Part shown: positions 5,886 to 5,887 of the stretch, piece after piece
How positions within the stretch are numbered: position 1 is the stretch's first letter
How the letters are laid out: every line of letters begins with the position of its first letter
NCBI GenBank assembly: GCA_002404295.1
Contig: DHJK01000117.1
Coordinates: 1,779 to 7,665, forward strand
Direction of reading: 5' to 3'
Length of the DNA: 5,887 bases
Source: Legionellales bacterium UBA4722
GTDB taxonomy: Bacteria > Pseudomonadota > Gammaproteobacteria > DSM-16500
Position numbers and translations under genes: made by a program
The notes under the pieces: model-generated
What the model saw: only the letters and a program-made list of their open reading frames with translations
The model's database searches: none
Told to the model about the DNA's origin: nothing

Positions 5886-5887
5886 TG

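Noticed and set aside
1..5887. CRISPR array, tRNA or rRNA genes, phage defence cluster.
   Set aside because: No regularly spaced repeats, no cloverleaf-like or rRNA-like sequence, and no recognisable defence gene apart from the intron reverse transcriptase, whose X domain and flanking ribozyme RNA mark it as a group II intron protein rather than a retron or DRT enzyme.

Overview
The window reads as AT-rich gammaproteobacterial DNA. Two chromosomal secretion-related loci flank about 3.4 kb of decayed, nested mobile DNA. The pairing of an ExeA/GspA-type ATPase with a GspB-type protein, the base composition and the style of the proteins suggest a Legionellales-like organism (Coxiella, Aquicella or Berkiella relatives). 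That placement is inference and no marker gene confirms it.

Left flank (1-947, + strand): the C-terminal half of an ExeA/GspA AAA+ ATPase overlaps by 17 bases a small single-pass membrane protein with a GspB C-terminal domain. In known systems such a pair helps assemble the type II secretion secretin through the peptidoglycan.

Centre (about 955-4327): remains of Tn3-family transposase. A middle piece fused to the extreme C-terminus lies on the - strand (1039-1453). The N-terminal DUF4158 piece lies on the + strand (3585-4082). The DDE catalytic core is missing. Between the pieces, on the - strand, is a group II intron (about 3282 to 1485) with a well-preserved 5' RNA part and a reverse transcriptase/maturase. 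The maturase has a stop codon close to its normal C-terminus, and I find no domain V after it. A 7-base EBS1/IBS1-type pairing places the intron's 5' splice site at the outer GGGG tip of a candidate Tn3 inverted repeat, so the intron appears to have homed into a transposon end. A 254-base MITE-like element with 37-base near-perfect terminal inverted repeats (4074-4327) cuts off the N-terminal tnpA piece and supplies its stop codon.

Right flank (4326-5887, - strand): a 15-bp perfect hairpin, then most of a TpsB (ShlB/FhaC-type) outer-membrane transporter of a two-partner secretion system, running off the window at its 5' end.

I do not see a new intact biological system. The unusual content is the layered decay: a Tn3 transposon split in two orientations, a group II intron at its end, and a MITE inside its transposase gene.
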